This document shows positions 8,700 to 17,362 of a stretch of DNA of 64,000 nt, piece by piece. Under the pieces are notes generated by a model. The model searched no databases. It was not told the DNA's origin and saw nothing but the letters and a program-made list of their open reading frames with translations. Both the position numbers and the translations under genes were made by a program. The stretch is from Pseudomonadota bacterium (GTDB taxonomy: Bacteria; Pseudomonadota; Alphaproteobacteria; Rhizobiales; Xanthobacteraceae), in contig JAEWIX010000023.1 of NCBI GenBank assembly GCA_023386885.1, forward strand, positions 1 to 64,000, in the 5' to 3' direction. Within the stretch, counting starts at the first letter, position 1. Every line of letters starts with the position of its first letter.

Positions 8700-9036
8700 A
8701 CTTGATCCGGTCGGTCTTGCCAGTTCGGCGCGTGGCGTGATGATCGCAGAAGCGGACCTGATCATTCTCGTCAGGATGCGCGCGGGTGAACTGGAGGCCT
8801 GGTTCGAGGCGCCGGATTGGCCGCGCGGCTCTGTCAAATATATCCAGATCAACGAGACGACTCAGGAACTCTGGTACGGCCTTCCGAGCGAGGTGCTTGC
8901 TGCCGGTTCGAGCAAGCTCGTGCTGCGGCAGATTCTGGATCTCTGTGTGGATGAGCTAAAAGGCAAGCCCGTCGAACGTCCGGAATGGATGGCGAGGCTT
9001 CGTGCCGTTCGCGAAAAGGCCGCCAAGCGTCGCTAG
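8650..9036 (+). CDS. Hypothetical protein
   Basis: Up to 128 residues; I do not recognise a family. It overlaps the AAA+ fragment by about 50 bases if it starts at ATG 8650, or by 8 bases if it starts at GTG 8692; neither start has a well-spaced ribosome-binding site. The protein is mixed alpha/beta with a basic C terminus (REKAAKRR) and no signal peptide or membrane segment. The stop at 9034-9036 is followed in the same frame by a remnant of a TPP enzyme. It could be the second gene of the broken AAA+ operon. Confidence 0.45.
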   Translation: MQVPTNTRRTARGAVSELDPVGLASSARGVMIAEADLIILVRMRAGELEAWFEAPDWPRGSVKYIQINETTQELWYGLPSEVLAAGSSKLVLRQILDLCVDELKGKPVERPEWMARLRAVREKAAKRR

Positions 9037-9839
9037 GAACTCGCAGCAAAGTATGCCGACCAAACGCCTATTTATACGTTCGAATTGACGGACGTGCTTG
9101 CAAACATGGTCGACGCAGACGCGACGGTGATCTACGACTCGTACTCTGGTTCTCTCTACCTTACCGACGCCGTTCAGGCGAAGTGCGCCGGACAAATTCT
9201 CGACGCTGGCCCCGTGTCGCGCTTGGCCAAGGCGTCGGCATGACAATCGGAGCTGCTGTTGCACGTCCTGGCAAACAGGTCGTCACGCTTGTCGGTGATG
9301 GTGGCATCGGTATTTCGGGACCTGACATCGAGACGATGATTCACTACGGGCTGCCTGGGGTTATTGTAGTTCTCAATAACAGGTCGTGGGGTGGAAATTC
9401 GCTGCAGGGCGATGATATCCATCCCAATATCGATTGGTCCGTTGGTAAGAATAACCGTTGGGACCTGGCATTCCAGGCTCTCGGCGCGCACGGCGAGTAT
9501 GTTGAACGCTCGGCCGATTTGAAACCTGCGCTCAAACGAGCTCTGGAGTCTGGAAAACCCGCAGTGGTGAATGTCGTTGCCGATTGCGATGGCGTCGAAT
9601 ACTCGCAAGCTTGGCTACGTCTAAAGTCGGGTGACATGTACTCTCGTGGCCTCGACGAGATTAGCCGGGAGATCAAGAGTCACTTTAATGTTTCTCCGCT
9701 CAACGCCTTGCGTATCCGGAAGTCAGCGGAGGATAACGGAACTCAAATTCCACTGTCCTTTATTGCAGAGTTGACGAACAATGACATCGACGATCTCAGG
9801 AGAGTAGCGGACGAGCGGCGATATATCGTTCGCGAATGA
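9037..9839 (+). pseudogene. Thiamine-diphosphate-dependent enzyme, N-terminally truncated and frameshifted
   Basis: The C-terminal pyrophosphate-binding domain of an acetolactate-synthase/oxalyl-CoA-decarboxylase-type enzyme. Reading starts without a start codon (ELAAKYADQTPIY, DADATVIYDSYSGS) and breaks at the C run 9211-9213; adding one C gives AGPRVALGQGVGM, and the rest is open to 9839. GDGGIGISG followed by VVLNNRSWGGN is the ThDP/Mg-binding signature (GDG-x-NN). About 265 of an expected 550-600 residues remain, so the substrate cannot be assigned. A near-perfect hairpin follows the stop. Confidence 0.75.
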
Positions 9840-9855
9840 AGGCGTGTTACCTCCC

Positions 9856-9887
9856 TTATGCCGGCGAATACAAATTCGCCGGCATAA
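9856..9887. terminator. Strong hairpin after the TPP-enzyme remnant
   Basis: Perfect 13-bp arms (TTATGCCGGCGAA and its complement) around a 6-base loop, starting 17 bp after the stop codon at 9837-9839. No run of T follows on either side, so it may be a transcript-stabilising hairpin or a bidirectional stop and not a classical terminator. Confidence 0.5.
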
Positions 9888-9945
9888 ACCCAAAGTTTGG
9901 CAAAACAGTCAGACTCTAACGTGTCATTGAGCATCTAAATTGCAG

Positions 9946-10070
9946 GTGTGAATACTGATCGAACTTTGACCCCTCGGTCTACGCACTCGCGAGTTTAAAT
10001 TATTGATTTCATTAGTGTGACTACTGTGACCTCGGCGCCGATCGGCGTGCAATCCCCGCGCCGAAACACA
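9946..10070 (+). repeat. Island-flanking imperfect direct repeat, left copy
   Basis: About 125 bp starting GTGTGAATACTGATCGAA and ending CGCCGAAACACA. It matches 23065-23188 in the same orientation at roughly 80 percent by eye, including the core GCGCCGATCGGCGT. It looks like the end region of an insertion sequence (possibly IS21-like, judged only from the TGATCGAA-TTTGACCCC block), without the transposase. Together the two copies bracket the defence genes. Confidence 0.65.
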
Positions 10071-10072
10071 GA

Positions 10073-10692
10073 TTGCGGCCTGTACTGGGTCGAGCGCCTG
10101 ATGCGCGTGCAGGCCTTGCGGGCCAGACCGCGACGACGGCGTCTGCCAAGAGACGAAGGCGATCGTCCGATTGCAATCCGCCATCGAATCTGCTGGATCG
10201 GCAGTTCGCAGCCGAACCAGAAGTGGATCGCCGACTTCACTACATCTGGACGGCGGAGGGCAGGCTCGATGTGTCGGCGGTTGCCGATCTGTTTTTGCGA
10301 CGTGTGGTCGCTTGGTCGATGAGACGGTTCAGTTGGTCGCGGATGCGCTGCTGATACTGATCTGGCGCCGTGGCAAGCCAAACGCGTTGCTGCTGCACCA
10401 TTCCGATCAGGGGGAGCCGATAAAGCAGCGAGCAGTTCCAGCGGCTGACGGCTGACAGCGGCATCGTGTGCCCGTGAGCCGATCTGGCGACGTCTGGGAC
10501 GATGCGATCATGGAGAGCTTCTTCTCCTCGTTCAAGACCGAACGCGCCGCGCGCAAGAACTATCGAACGAAAAACGAGGCCAAGCCAGATGTGTTCGATT
10601 ACATCGAGCGGTTCTACAACACGATCTGACGTCATTCGACGATCGGATCCGTCAGCCCGGTTGAGTTCAAACGAAAGCTGGGACCAGCTTAA
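10073..10692 (+). mobile_element. IS3-family transposase orfB remnant
   Basis: Broken pieces of a DDE transposase in several frames: RLMRVQALRARPRRRRLPR, then NQKWIADFT, YIWTAEG, RRVVAWSM, LLHHSDQG, VWDDAIMESFFSSFKTER and VFDYIERFYN, ending at the TAA 10690-10692. These are in the order of IS3-group OrfB, including the second Asp region (HSDQG) and the catalytic Glu block (MESFFSS-KTE). Several frameshifts and stops make it inactive. No intact orfA or terminal inverted repeats are visible. It abuts the truncated DUF3223 gene, which it probably disrupted. Confidence 0.75.
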
Positions 10693-11250
10693 CTGGTTGT
10701 CGCGCTTTCCGAGCCAGATGCGACCCATGTCTACTGGCTGCTTGAGCGGCGTCCGGAAGCCGCGGCCAAAATCGGGGCGGGCGTCAAGGAATTCAGCACG
10801 CGCAAGGCGATGTTCGACACGCGATGCTTTGAAATCCGGCGCATCGATGGCAGCACGACCGAATTTTCCGTCAAGCCCTGCCTCGACGGCAACGCGCCCT
10901 CGGCCTTTGCCGAGACCTTGCGCGCCATGCGCACCGAAGTGGTCGAAGACATCAAGCAGATGAAATGGGAATTCTTCCGTGCCTCCACCCATCCCGATGG
11001 CAAAGCCCCCTGTGCCTTGACCGGCCGGATGTTGTCGCTGGAGGAAGCGATGATCGATCATGCGCCGCCGAAAACCTTCAAGGTGCTGGCGGAACGATTC
11101 CTGGATGAGAACAGGATTGTTCCGAGCGAAGCGCTGCTGACACCCGCAAAGGACAATCAGTATACTCCGCACCTTGCTGATCGCGACCTTGCCGAGAAAT
11201 GGCGGGAATTCTATCGCGCGAACGCGGCCCCACGGATCGTGGCTCGCTGA
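10693..11250 (+). pseudogene. DUF3223 (DCL-family) protein, 5'-truncated
   Basis: The frame opens immediately after the transposase stop with no usable start codon (CTG GTT GTC), so the N terminus appears lost. The remaining 185 residues read VYWLLERRPEAAAKIGAGVKEFS, CFEIRRIDGSTTEFSVKPC and TGRMLSLEEAMIDHAPP, a pattern I associate with DUF3223/DCL-family proteins, whose biochemical role is not established; several occur next to phage-defence genes. It converges with the AbpB-like helicase gene, with only 7 bp between the ends. An internal ATG at 10810 could still give a 146-residue product. Confidence 0.6.
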
Positions 11251-11257
11251 TTGATCC

Positions 11258-13432
11258 CTAGCCCGCCAACACCGGCCCGCCCGGGCGTGCCCGCGGGAAC
11301 AGCGTTTGCCGGACGTCGTGAAGAATATCGTTCTCGAACGGCGACAAGTCGGCGTGCTGCAGGTCGATTCGACCAAGACGGAGTAGGACCTCGTCGAGCG
11401 ACGATGCTGGCAGCAAGGATCTTTGAAGCCGCTGCGCTGTTTGCAGCGGGATGCCGTATTCGTCGAGCGCGAAGAGGACCGAGGGCATAAATAGATTTTC
11501 AGCCTGTTCAGCGAAAAAGGCGTAGTTTCCTGTATGCAAGCCCGCGCCGCCCAGCACATCGCGCTGTACCGCGTCGATCGCCATGAGATCGCGTGGAAAG
11601 CGCTGGCAAATCACATTGCGCACAAGACGCAAGGCGGTTTCGACCGCATCGCTCGGCGAGTCGCCCGGGTACCGGCGCGCCACGCACGTCTTGACGTAGG
11701 CGCTGAGATCGTCGCCCATCCGCAGCGCGTTGAGGTGCCATGCGAGCTGCGCACCCGAATTGACGCGATATTCCTGAAGCGCCCGCTTATTGAGAAAACG
11801 GAAGATGAGATCGCATGCGGCTTCTAGCTGGGCGCCCGTCGGGGGCTGGGTCCAGCCGAGCAGGGGGTGAATCGCGGGCAGTCGCGCGCGGATTTCGCTG
11901 GCAATCGCCTCCTGTACTTCCCATGGGACGTGGCGATTGGTGCGCAGCGTGATCGGGCTTAGCGAACTCCTCGCGAAAAGATCCTCGACCCGCTGTTTCG
12001 AGAGCGGTTGGAGGTCGTCGGCCGGCAAGTCCAGGAGCAGGCTCATGGGCGTATCGGCGTTTTGCACCCCAAGCGGAAACTCTACGGTAAAGGACTGATC
12101 GTCCGGCGGAGCTTCGAGCACGAAGACGCGCCCCACGAAATACTCGTTCATCCGGCCGGCGCGGCCTTCGATATTTTTGTAGGTAAAATGCTCTAGCACG
12201 TCGCGGCTTTTGCGGCGATCATACACGATGACGTTTTTGGCGACCGTGTTCACGCCTTCGATGATGGTCGATGTGCACACGAGAAACGGAATTTTCCGGT
12301 TGTTGAACAGACGAATAAAATATTGCTGCAAGGCGCGCGGCACGCCGCCGTGATGGATGCCGATGCCGTGTTCGAGCGCGTGCACAACGATCCAGTCGGG
12401 ATCGTATTTCTCAGCGATCCAGTGAACTGCGGCTGCCGCCGCGTCATGGCGCGCGAGCCCGCCTCGTTCGATCAGCAGTTTGGCGACCTGGCTCGCGCTG
12501 CCTGGAGACTGGCAGTAAATGATCGTGGGTCCGTCGAGCGTCTTGCAGAGCTCAAGCAGACCAACATCGCGTGCGTCGCCATGCGTGGGCAGGTTGAGAT
12601 TGACGACATCGACCGCCACGGTCGAGAATTCTGATGGGATGAAGTGGTGCTCGTAGCGGTCGAGGCCCTTGATCGCCCCGATGTTGGGTCCGAGCAAATA
12701 AAACTGCGCGCCGGTCTTGACCAGCTTGTGAAAGGCAAGGTTAAGGTCGATGGCGCGGTCGGACTCTTTTTCAGTCGCAAGGTTCATCTTGTAGAATTCG
12801 TCGATGACGAAGAACTGGGTGTCCGCCAGGTCCTCGCGGCTGAGGACTCGTTCTTGCGTCAGCACATAGACTGTAATTCGGTCGGCCTGCGCTTTTTGGC
12901 TGGGATGCGTGATGATAACGCAGCGTTCCCCAAACCGTCGCAACAGGCGGCGGCGGGTTTCGTCGATGAGTGCCAGAGTTGGCACGACAATGACGATTTT
13001 GCTGAATTTCTCGGAAGCCACGATCTCGTCGATGACGAGGCTCTTGCCGGAACTGGTTGAGGCACTGAGCACGACATTGGCGCCGCGCATGAGTTGATGG
13101 TAGATGCGCGCCTGAAGGCTATGAAAGACAATCGCGCTGTCAGCGTTGTCCGGCCGGTGCAGCTCGAAGGCGAGCTGGTCGGAGACATCCGCCGCCGCGA
13201 TGGTTTCAGAGAGATACGGGAACAAGCCGACATTTCGCACCAGAGTCATCAGGACCGCGCGCTGGGATTCTTCGAAACGCTCAAGGACGGCCAGCGCGCG
13301 GATGACGAGATCGCGGCCTTCATGATGGGTGTGGGCGTTGTTCACGTGCTGCGCGATCCCGCGCAAGATACCAACGCGCTGGTCCGGCGGGATGGGTTCC
13401 TGAAGCGCACTGCGGAGTTCGCCGTAATCCAT
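11258..13432 (-). CDS. abpB: Superfamily 2 helicase of an AbpAB/Hachiman-like defence system
   Basis: A 724-residue helicase. Motif I is ASTSSGKS (residues 124-131), motif II is DEFY (211-214) preceded by FFVI, motif IV/V follow in the second RecA domain (CTSTIIEGVN at about 386-395) and motif VI is NIEGRAGRM (about 420-428), an arrangement seen in Ski2-like and HamB/AbpB helicases. It is separated by 4 bp from the upstream nuclease gene, so the two are translationally linked. Size and pairing match E. coli AbpB (YfjK, about 730 residues) with AbpA (YfjL, about 540), and the Hachiman pair HamA-HamB. Expected role: sensing or unwinding phage DNA ends and licensing the partner nuclease. Confidence 0.8.
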   Translation of the reverse strand: MDYGELRSALQEPIPPDQRVGILRGIAQHVNNAHTHHEGRDLVIRALAVLERFEESQRAVLMTLVRNVGLFPYLSETIAAADVSDQLAFELHRPDNADSAIVFHSLQARIYHQLMRGANVVLSASTSSGKSLVIDEIVASEKFSKIVIVVPTLALIDETRRRLLRRFGERCVIITHPSQKAQADRITVYVLTQERVLSREDLADTQFFVIDEFYKMNLATEKESDRAIDLNLAFHKLVKTGAQFYLLGPNIGAIKGLDRYEHHFIPSEFSTVAVDVVNLNLPTHGDARDVGLLELCKTLDGPTIIYCQSPGSASQVAKLLIERGGLARHDAAAAAVHWIAEKYDPDWIVVHALEHGIGIHHGGVPRALQQYFIRLFNNRKIPFLVCTSTIIEGVNTVAKNVIVYDRRKSRDVLEHFTYKNIEGRAGRMNEYFVGRVFVLEAPPDDQSFTVEFPLGVQNADTPMSLLLDLPADDLQPLSKQRVEDLFARSSLSPITLRTNRHVPWEVQEAIASEIRARLPAIHPLLGWTQPPTGAQLEAACDLIFRFLNKRALQEYRVNSGAQLAWHLNALRMGDDLSAYVKTCVARRYPGDSPSDAVETALRLVRNVICQRFPRDLMAIDAVQRDVLGGAGLHTGNYAFFAEQAENLFMPSVLFALDEYGIPLQTAQRLQRSLLPASSLDEVLLRLGRIDLQHADLSPFENDILHDVRQTLFPRARPGGPVLAG

Positions 13433-13436
13433 GGGC

Positions 13437-15062
13437 TTAGCCGCCCATAAGGGTTGTGAAGTGCCAGGTCAACGTGGCGACGCATTCGATCGGCACCAAG
13501 AAGATGTGCACCTTCACGTTTTGCAGTGTGGATGGCAGGCGCGGCTTCAGTGCTGCGTAGGACGCCTGCACCTCGGCGACCAGACGCGTGCAATAGTCCC
13601 TGGCGTAGCCCTCGCCCAAAACCTTGCTGTCATAGGCGATCAAAATCGGAATGCATAAGGCCTCCACCAGGTCGTCGATCGGCGCGTTGCGCGCGAGCGC
13701 GGCTTCCAGGCTGGTCGGCAACAGATGCAAGGGTTCGCGCAAGGCCAGAATGGTTTCCCGCTCCTCCTTCAGGAAATCGGGATCGAGCACGTGTTCGAGA
13801 TCCGCCAGCGTGGCTTCGAGAATCGCCTCATGACTATCGGCGGTCGCGATGGTGGCGCGGCCAAGCCAGAGTTCGTCGCCCCTCGGGGCATGGACGATAT
13901 GAGCCGAGCCGAAGCTGCGCAGGCCCGTCGCGGATTGATAGAAAAGCTTGCAGGCGATGGGTTCGCTGCCGAAGCGCTGACGGATGACGACATGGAGCAG
14001 GGTTTCGCCGACGAGTTGCTGATCGGAGATGGCGCGCTGGCGCTTGATGGCGCTCACCGCGTCCCGCGTCTTTCGCCGCAGTTGAAGATGCTGCACGGAC
14101 GCAAGGTCGCTTGCCTTCAAGGCAATCTCTGGGAGCCAATCGACGAGATGATCGGCCAACTGCTGCGAACGCCAGCGCTCGTTTTCAAAGCGCGCGTCGT
14201 AGCTCGAGAGCGCGCGGCGTAGTGAGTCTTCAGATATGTGGTGAAGATCGGCGAAGAACGCGTCGGTCTTGGCGCGATAGGGTTTCGAGGTGCGCTCCTG
14301 TGCGGCTTCGGTGTTGGCAAGGTGCTGCGTCCACCAAGCGATGGTGGTGCTCCGGGCAATGACCTTCTTCTCCGAGGCGCTAACGCGCGAGGCGGTCGCG
14401 GCGTCGTCAACGATCCGCAAGAGGTCCTGATAGATTTGGTCCACATGCGAGGCGGTGGGATTGCAGCCGAAGCGTTCCGCAAGGACGCTGATCTTTTTGT
14501 TGTTCAAGGCGATCAATGCGGTGACGTCGCCGGTTACCTGCCAAATGGTCTGCTCGGCCCAATAGACAAGGTCATTTCCAAGTGGCGAAACCGTTTTGAG
14601 TTGCTTGGCAAGCTTGTTGCCCAACTCTGCCACGGGTTTGCGGCGAAAGCGCGCGCCGCGTTCAAGTTTCAGGCAGGCGAGCGATTTGTTCACGTCGCGG
14701 CGCGATACGATTCGAAAGCGCGCGTTGGGCCCATGCTGGTCGCACAAAAGCGATTTCTCAACCAGGGAGGTTGGCTTCTTGAGTGGATTGCGCTTGGTGA
14801 CCTCGTCCTTCGTCCATTTCCGATCACCCTCGGTCGTTTTGACCTGGACGTATTCCGGGTATTCGGTCGTATCGATTTGCCAAAAGAGGAAGATGTCGTC
14901 GGCAGTCTCGCATTCGACTTTGGCGAGACGCGGATCGTCGATCATGGCCAAGAGGAAGAATGCTGCGACATGATCCTGATATTTGAACCCCTGACGCGCA
15001 GCGACGCCGCCCGCATCGGAGGGGGGCGCATCAATAGTGCCGGTGAGATCGGTCAGGCTCAT
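13437..15062 (-). CDS. abpA: AbpA/HamA-like protein with an N-terminal Cap4-type (DUF4297) nuclease domain
   Basis: A 541-residue protein, first gene of the two-gene operon. The N terminus has the block GGVAARQGFKYQDHVAAF, typical of DUF4297 (Cap4-like) PD-(D/E)xK nucleases, followed by acidic residues at 50-56 and QVK at 73-75, which form a plausible E/D...QxK active site. The last 85 or so residues (LIAYDSKVLGEGY, RLVAEVQASY, NVKVHIFLVPIECV) resemble the HamA/AbpA C-terminal family (DUF1837). The middle is helical and unassigned. The pairing with the helicase supports an antiphage nuclease-helicase complex. Assignment is by recall of motifs, so the exact subtype (AbpAB or Hachiman) is open. 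Confidence 0.75.
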   Translation of the reverse strand: MSLTDLTGTIDAPPSDAGGVAARQGFKYQDHVAAFFLLAMIDDPRLAKVECETADDIFLFWQIDTTEYPEYVQVKTTEGDRKWTKDEVTKRNPLKKPTSLVEKSLLCDQHGPNARFRIVSRRDVNKSLACLKLERGARFRRKPVAELGNKLAKQLKTVSPLGNDLVYWAEQTIWQVTGDVTALIALNNKKISVLAERFGCNPTASHVDQIYQDLLRIVDDAATASRVSASEKKVIARSTTIAWWTQHLANTEAAQERTSKPYRAKTDAFFADLHHISEDSLRRALSSYDARFENERWRSQQLADHLVDWLPEIALKASDLASVQHLQLRRKTRDAVSAIKRQRAISDQQLVGETLLHVVIRQRFGSEPIACKLFYQSATGLRSFGSAHIVHAPRGDELWLGRATIATADSHEAILEATLADLEHVLDPDFLKEERETILALREPLHLLPTSLEAALARNAPIDDLVEALCIPILIAYDSKVLGEGYARDYCTRLVAEVQASYAALKPRLPSTLQNVKVHIFLVPIECVATLTWHFTTLMGG

Positions 15063-15407
15063 CAGGTCAGCTCAAAGGGTCACCGATTGAACTAGTTGCG
15101 AATACTAGTGATACTAACAAAAAGGCGTGCTCAAAACGGAACAATAAGTGAACAGAGCGGCATGTTGTGTGGTTTTCAGGACCTTAGGGCGGGTTACGCG
15201 CCAAAGCGAACGCCGTGACCCGGACACCATTAGCCGAGCGTAGAAAGATTATTGGGTGGGGCCGCCAAGCGATGTCTGCCGTTCGGCCTGCAAAATTTGA
15301 ACGCCGATTGACACAGTAAAAGGTAAAATTGAAATCCGTCGATGCGTAGATGCCGAGGCATCGGACCCCGAGTGTTACATCGGAGCGGGTGGGGCCGGCT
15401 TAGCTTG
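15063..15407. other. Intergenic region between the AbpA-like and ExoI genes
   Basis: About 345 bp with no credible gene. It should hold the promoter of the minus-strand abpAB operon. Just upstream of that operon are two ACTAGT palindromes (15091-15096 and 15104-15109) and a nearby repeat of ATACTA, a possible operator, with no known binding protein. Confidence 0.35.
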
Positions 15408-16826
15408 TCAAGAAATCAGGAGATGCTTTGACCTAAATTCAGTGACACGCGAAATCCGACCAGAGAGATAGGTTCGATAGTCAGCGAGTAGACCATCGAC
15501 ATCTGGTCGGCCTTCTGATGACACAACGTCAATGGTTTGCAGCGCCCGACCCAGCGTCAGTCCGCCTGACTCTTCATCGACAAGTCGGTCGGTCAATGTT
15601 CGCTCAACGTCCGCTCTAACGCCGGGCGGCAGGACAGATCGGCATCCGAAATATATCAACCGGAGTCCAAATGTCCGAAGGCGCTCGTCGTCGAAGCTCA
15701 CGACGATCGACAGCGCGTCAGGCCAGCTAGTAGCATCATGGAAAGCCGCCATGCGCACTTCGTCGTTAGGCCCGGGAAATCCATCGTACAACTGTTCTTC
15801 GACGCGAGTCGATCGCGGACGTGGCTCGCGTCCGGCGACATAGGCCGCAACGATCCGATCACAAAGCTGCGGATCATTCCTAATCCCGCGGGATACGGTT
15901 TCGATGGCCTCCAGGTCCGTGCCATTCAGCATCATATCCGGAGCGTCGTAGAGAGGGGTTAGCGTGGGTGCTGCGTTGACCCTAAGACGTCTGACCGGAC
16001 TCGGCTTCTGAGCGAGCTCTATCCGTAAATCCTCTTCGGGCATAGCCACGAGACGATTAAGGTCGATATCTAGTCGCAAACAGAGCCGACCATTTGGTTG
16101 CTCCGGATCCGCGCCGAGGCAGACCACGGGAGAATGATAGGCCTCATTCGCGAAGAATTCCGTCAGAAAGAAGCCGTCCTCGGTATCGACGAATTCGGCA
16201 ACCGTCGCCTTCTTGGAGAACCGGACGAACCGTTGCCAAAGGTCAGAAGACCGTTCGTACACGCACCGACATAGATCGAGCGTGGCGAGAACATCGGTCA
16301 TCGCATCGTGGGCGCGGCCATGGGCGATTCCGTTGGCCGCTGACAGCCCCTCCAACCGATAGACGGGGCGGCCTTCTGGCCCGCGTGGCACCGACAGGCA
16401 TGCGGGCGAGAGGGCTGCAGCAGACATTACCAAACCCAGGACGTCGGCGCGGGAATTGCCGTGTTTGCTGGTCAGGTAGGCTGGATGAAGGGTCTGAAAG
16501 AGCGCGTGCCGCAACATCTCTTCATCGAAGCGGATGGAGTTGTACCCGGCGAAGATCGATGGAGACCACGAAAGCAGCTTTCTTCGGATGGAGCGCATCA
16601 TTTCGTAGTGGGATGGCAATCCTTCGTCCAGCAGGCGGCTGATGGGCAGGCCATTCGTGCAGAGGGCCGCCGGGTGGGGCACTATGTGAGGCAGAAGTCG
16701 GCAGTGTACCTGGAACCGGTCAATCTCATTAAGGTTCGCGTCGGTGCGGATCGCCGCAAAATGCACGATCTGGTCGAAGCCATGCTTCAGACCGGTGGTC
16801 TCCGTATCGAAGAAAACGAAACTCAC
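15408..16826 (-). CDS. sbcB: Exodeoxyribonuclease I (SbcB)-like DEDDh exonuclease
   Basis: A 472-residue homologue of E. coli ExoI (475 residues), a 3'-5' single-strand DNA exonuclease. The DEDDh residues are all visible: FFDTETTGL (D and E, exo I), NSIRFDEEMLRHALF (exo II Asp), and GIAHGRAHDAMTDVLAT (exo III His and Asp). NSRADVLGLV and the C-terminal EEQLYDGF block match the ExoI SH3-like and helical domains. Most rhizobia do not need ExoI for core repair; here it is third in an XRE-ImmA-ExoI operon, 14 bp after the ImmA gene, inside a defence island, which suggests an accessory role. The symbol reflects homology, not proven equivalence. Confidence 0.83.
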   Translation of the reverse strand: MSFVFFDTETTGLKHGFDQIVHFAAIRTDANLNEIDRFQVHCRLLPHIVPHPAALCTNGLPISRLLDEGLPSHYEMMRSIRRKLLSWSPSIFAGYNSIRFDEEMLRHALFQTLHPAYLTSKHGNSRADVLGLVMSAAALSPACLSVPRGPEGRPVYRLEGLSAANGIAHGRAHDAMTDVLATLDLCRCVYERSSDLWQRFVRFSKKATVAEFVDTEDGFFLTEFFANEAYHSPVVCLGADPEQPNGRLCLRLDIDLNRLVAMPEEDLRIELAQKPSPVRRLRVNAAPTLTPLYDAPDMMLNGTDLEAIETVSRGIRNDPQLCDRIVAAYVAGREPRPRSTRVEEQLYDGFPGPNDEVRMAAFHDATSWPDALSIVVSFDDERLRTFGLRLIYFGCRSVLPPGVRADVERTLTDRLVDEESGGLTLGRALQTIDVVSSEGRPDVDGLLADYRTYLSGRISRVTEFRSKHLLIS

Positions 16827-16840
16827 CGGCTATCCTGTGT

Positions 16841-17362
16841 CTAGAAACGCCCCGCCAATCGGTATCGCATCGCGGATGAGCTGACGCGGAATTTGCGGGC
16901 AAGCGCCTCGATACCCGCATCGTCCTCAATATCGAGCCCGCCCGCATGGAGCGCGTTTGTTAGAAGCTCACTCGGGATCAAAAGTTCGGACGCGAACGCG
17001 TTGGCTTCGATCTCCAGGGGATCCACTCCCTGCGATGACACGTCGTCACGAAGCAACATACGGAATCCGCGGTCTATATGGACGGCTTTTCCGATCTCGC
17101 GTTCATGAAGCATATGATGTGCAAGTTCGTGGGCAGCCGAGAAGCGCTGACGATTTGGATGATGCAGCGCGTTGATGCCGATGATCCCGACACCGTCCTT
17201 TATGTAAGCCATGCCCGAGAGTTCCTCTTCGAGCGGAGCATACTGGAGGACAATGTTTTTAGATTTGATGATGCGCTCCACTGGGACAGGCGCAGCCTTC
17301 ACACCGAACGCCCGTATGATCGCGCGCGCGGACTTTCGCGCCTTGTCGGGGTCGGCCTTCAC
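16841..17362 (-). CDS. ImmA/IrrE-family metallopeptidase
   Basis: A 173-residue zinc peptidase with HELAH at residues 78-82 within FSAAHELAHHMLH, and a downstream EIEANAFASELLIP motif that supplies the third ligand (Glu) typical of ImmA/IrrE proteins (COG2856). Family members cleave partner XRE repressors to derepress mobile elements or stress genes. Its start overlaps the end of the XRE gene by 4 bases (17359-17362), implying translational coupling. The next gene, ExoI, starts 14 bp downstream, so a protease-controlled repressor may regulate an exonuclease. Confidence 0.88.
   Translation of the reverse strand: MKADPDKARKSARAIIRAFGVKAAPVPVERIIKSKNIVLQYAPLEEELSGMAYIKDGVGIIGINALHHPNRQRFSAAHELAHHMLHEREIGKAVHIDRGFRMLLRDDVSSQGVDPLEIEANAFASELLIPSELLTNALHAGGLDIEDDAGIEALARKFRVSSSAMRYRLAGRF

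Noticed and set aside
8985..9240. Arg-rich N-terminal extension of the TPP-enzyme frame
   Set aside because: The frame is open upstream of the true fragment, but the real enzyme sequence there is in the neighbouring frame (YDSYSGSLYLTD), showing a frameshift and not an extension.
10240..11559. 439-codon minus-strand frame spanning the IS3 remnant and DUF3223 gene
   Set aside because: It runs antisense to recognisable transposase and DUF3223 blocks and overlaps the end of the helicase gene; no domain of its own.
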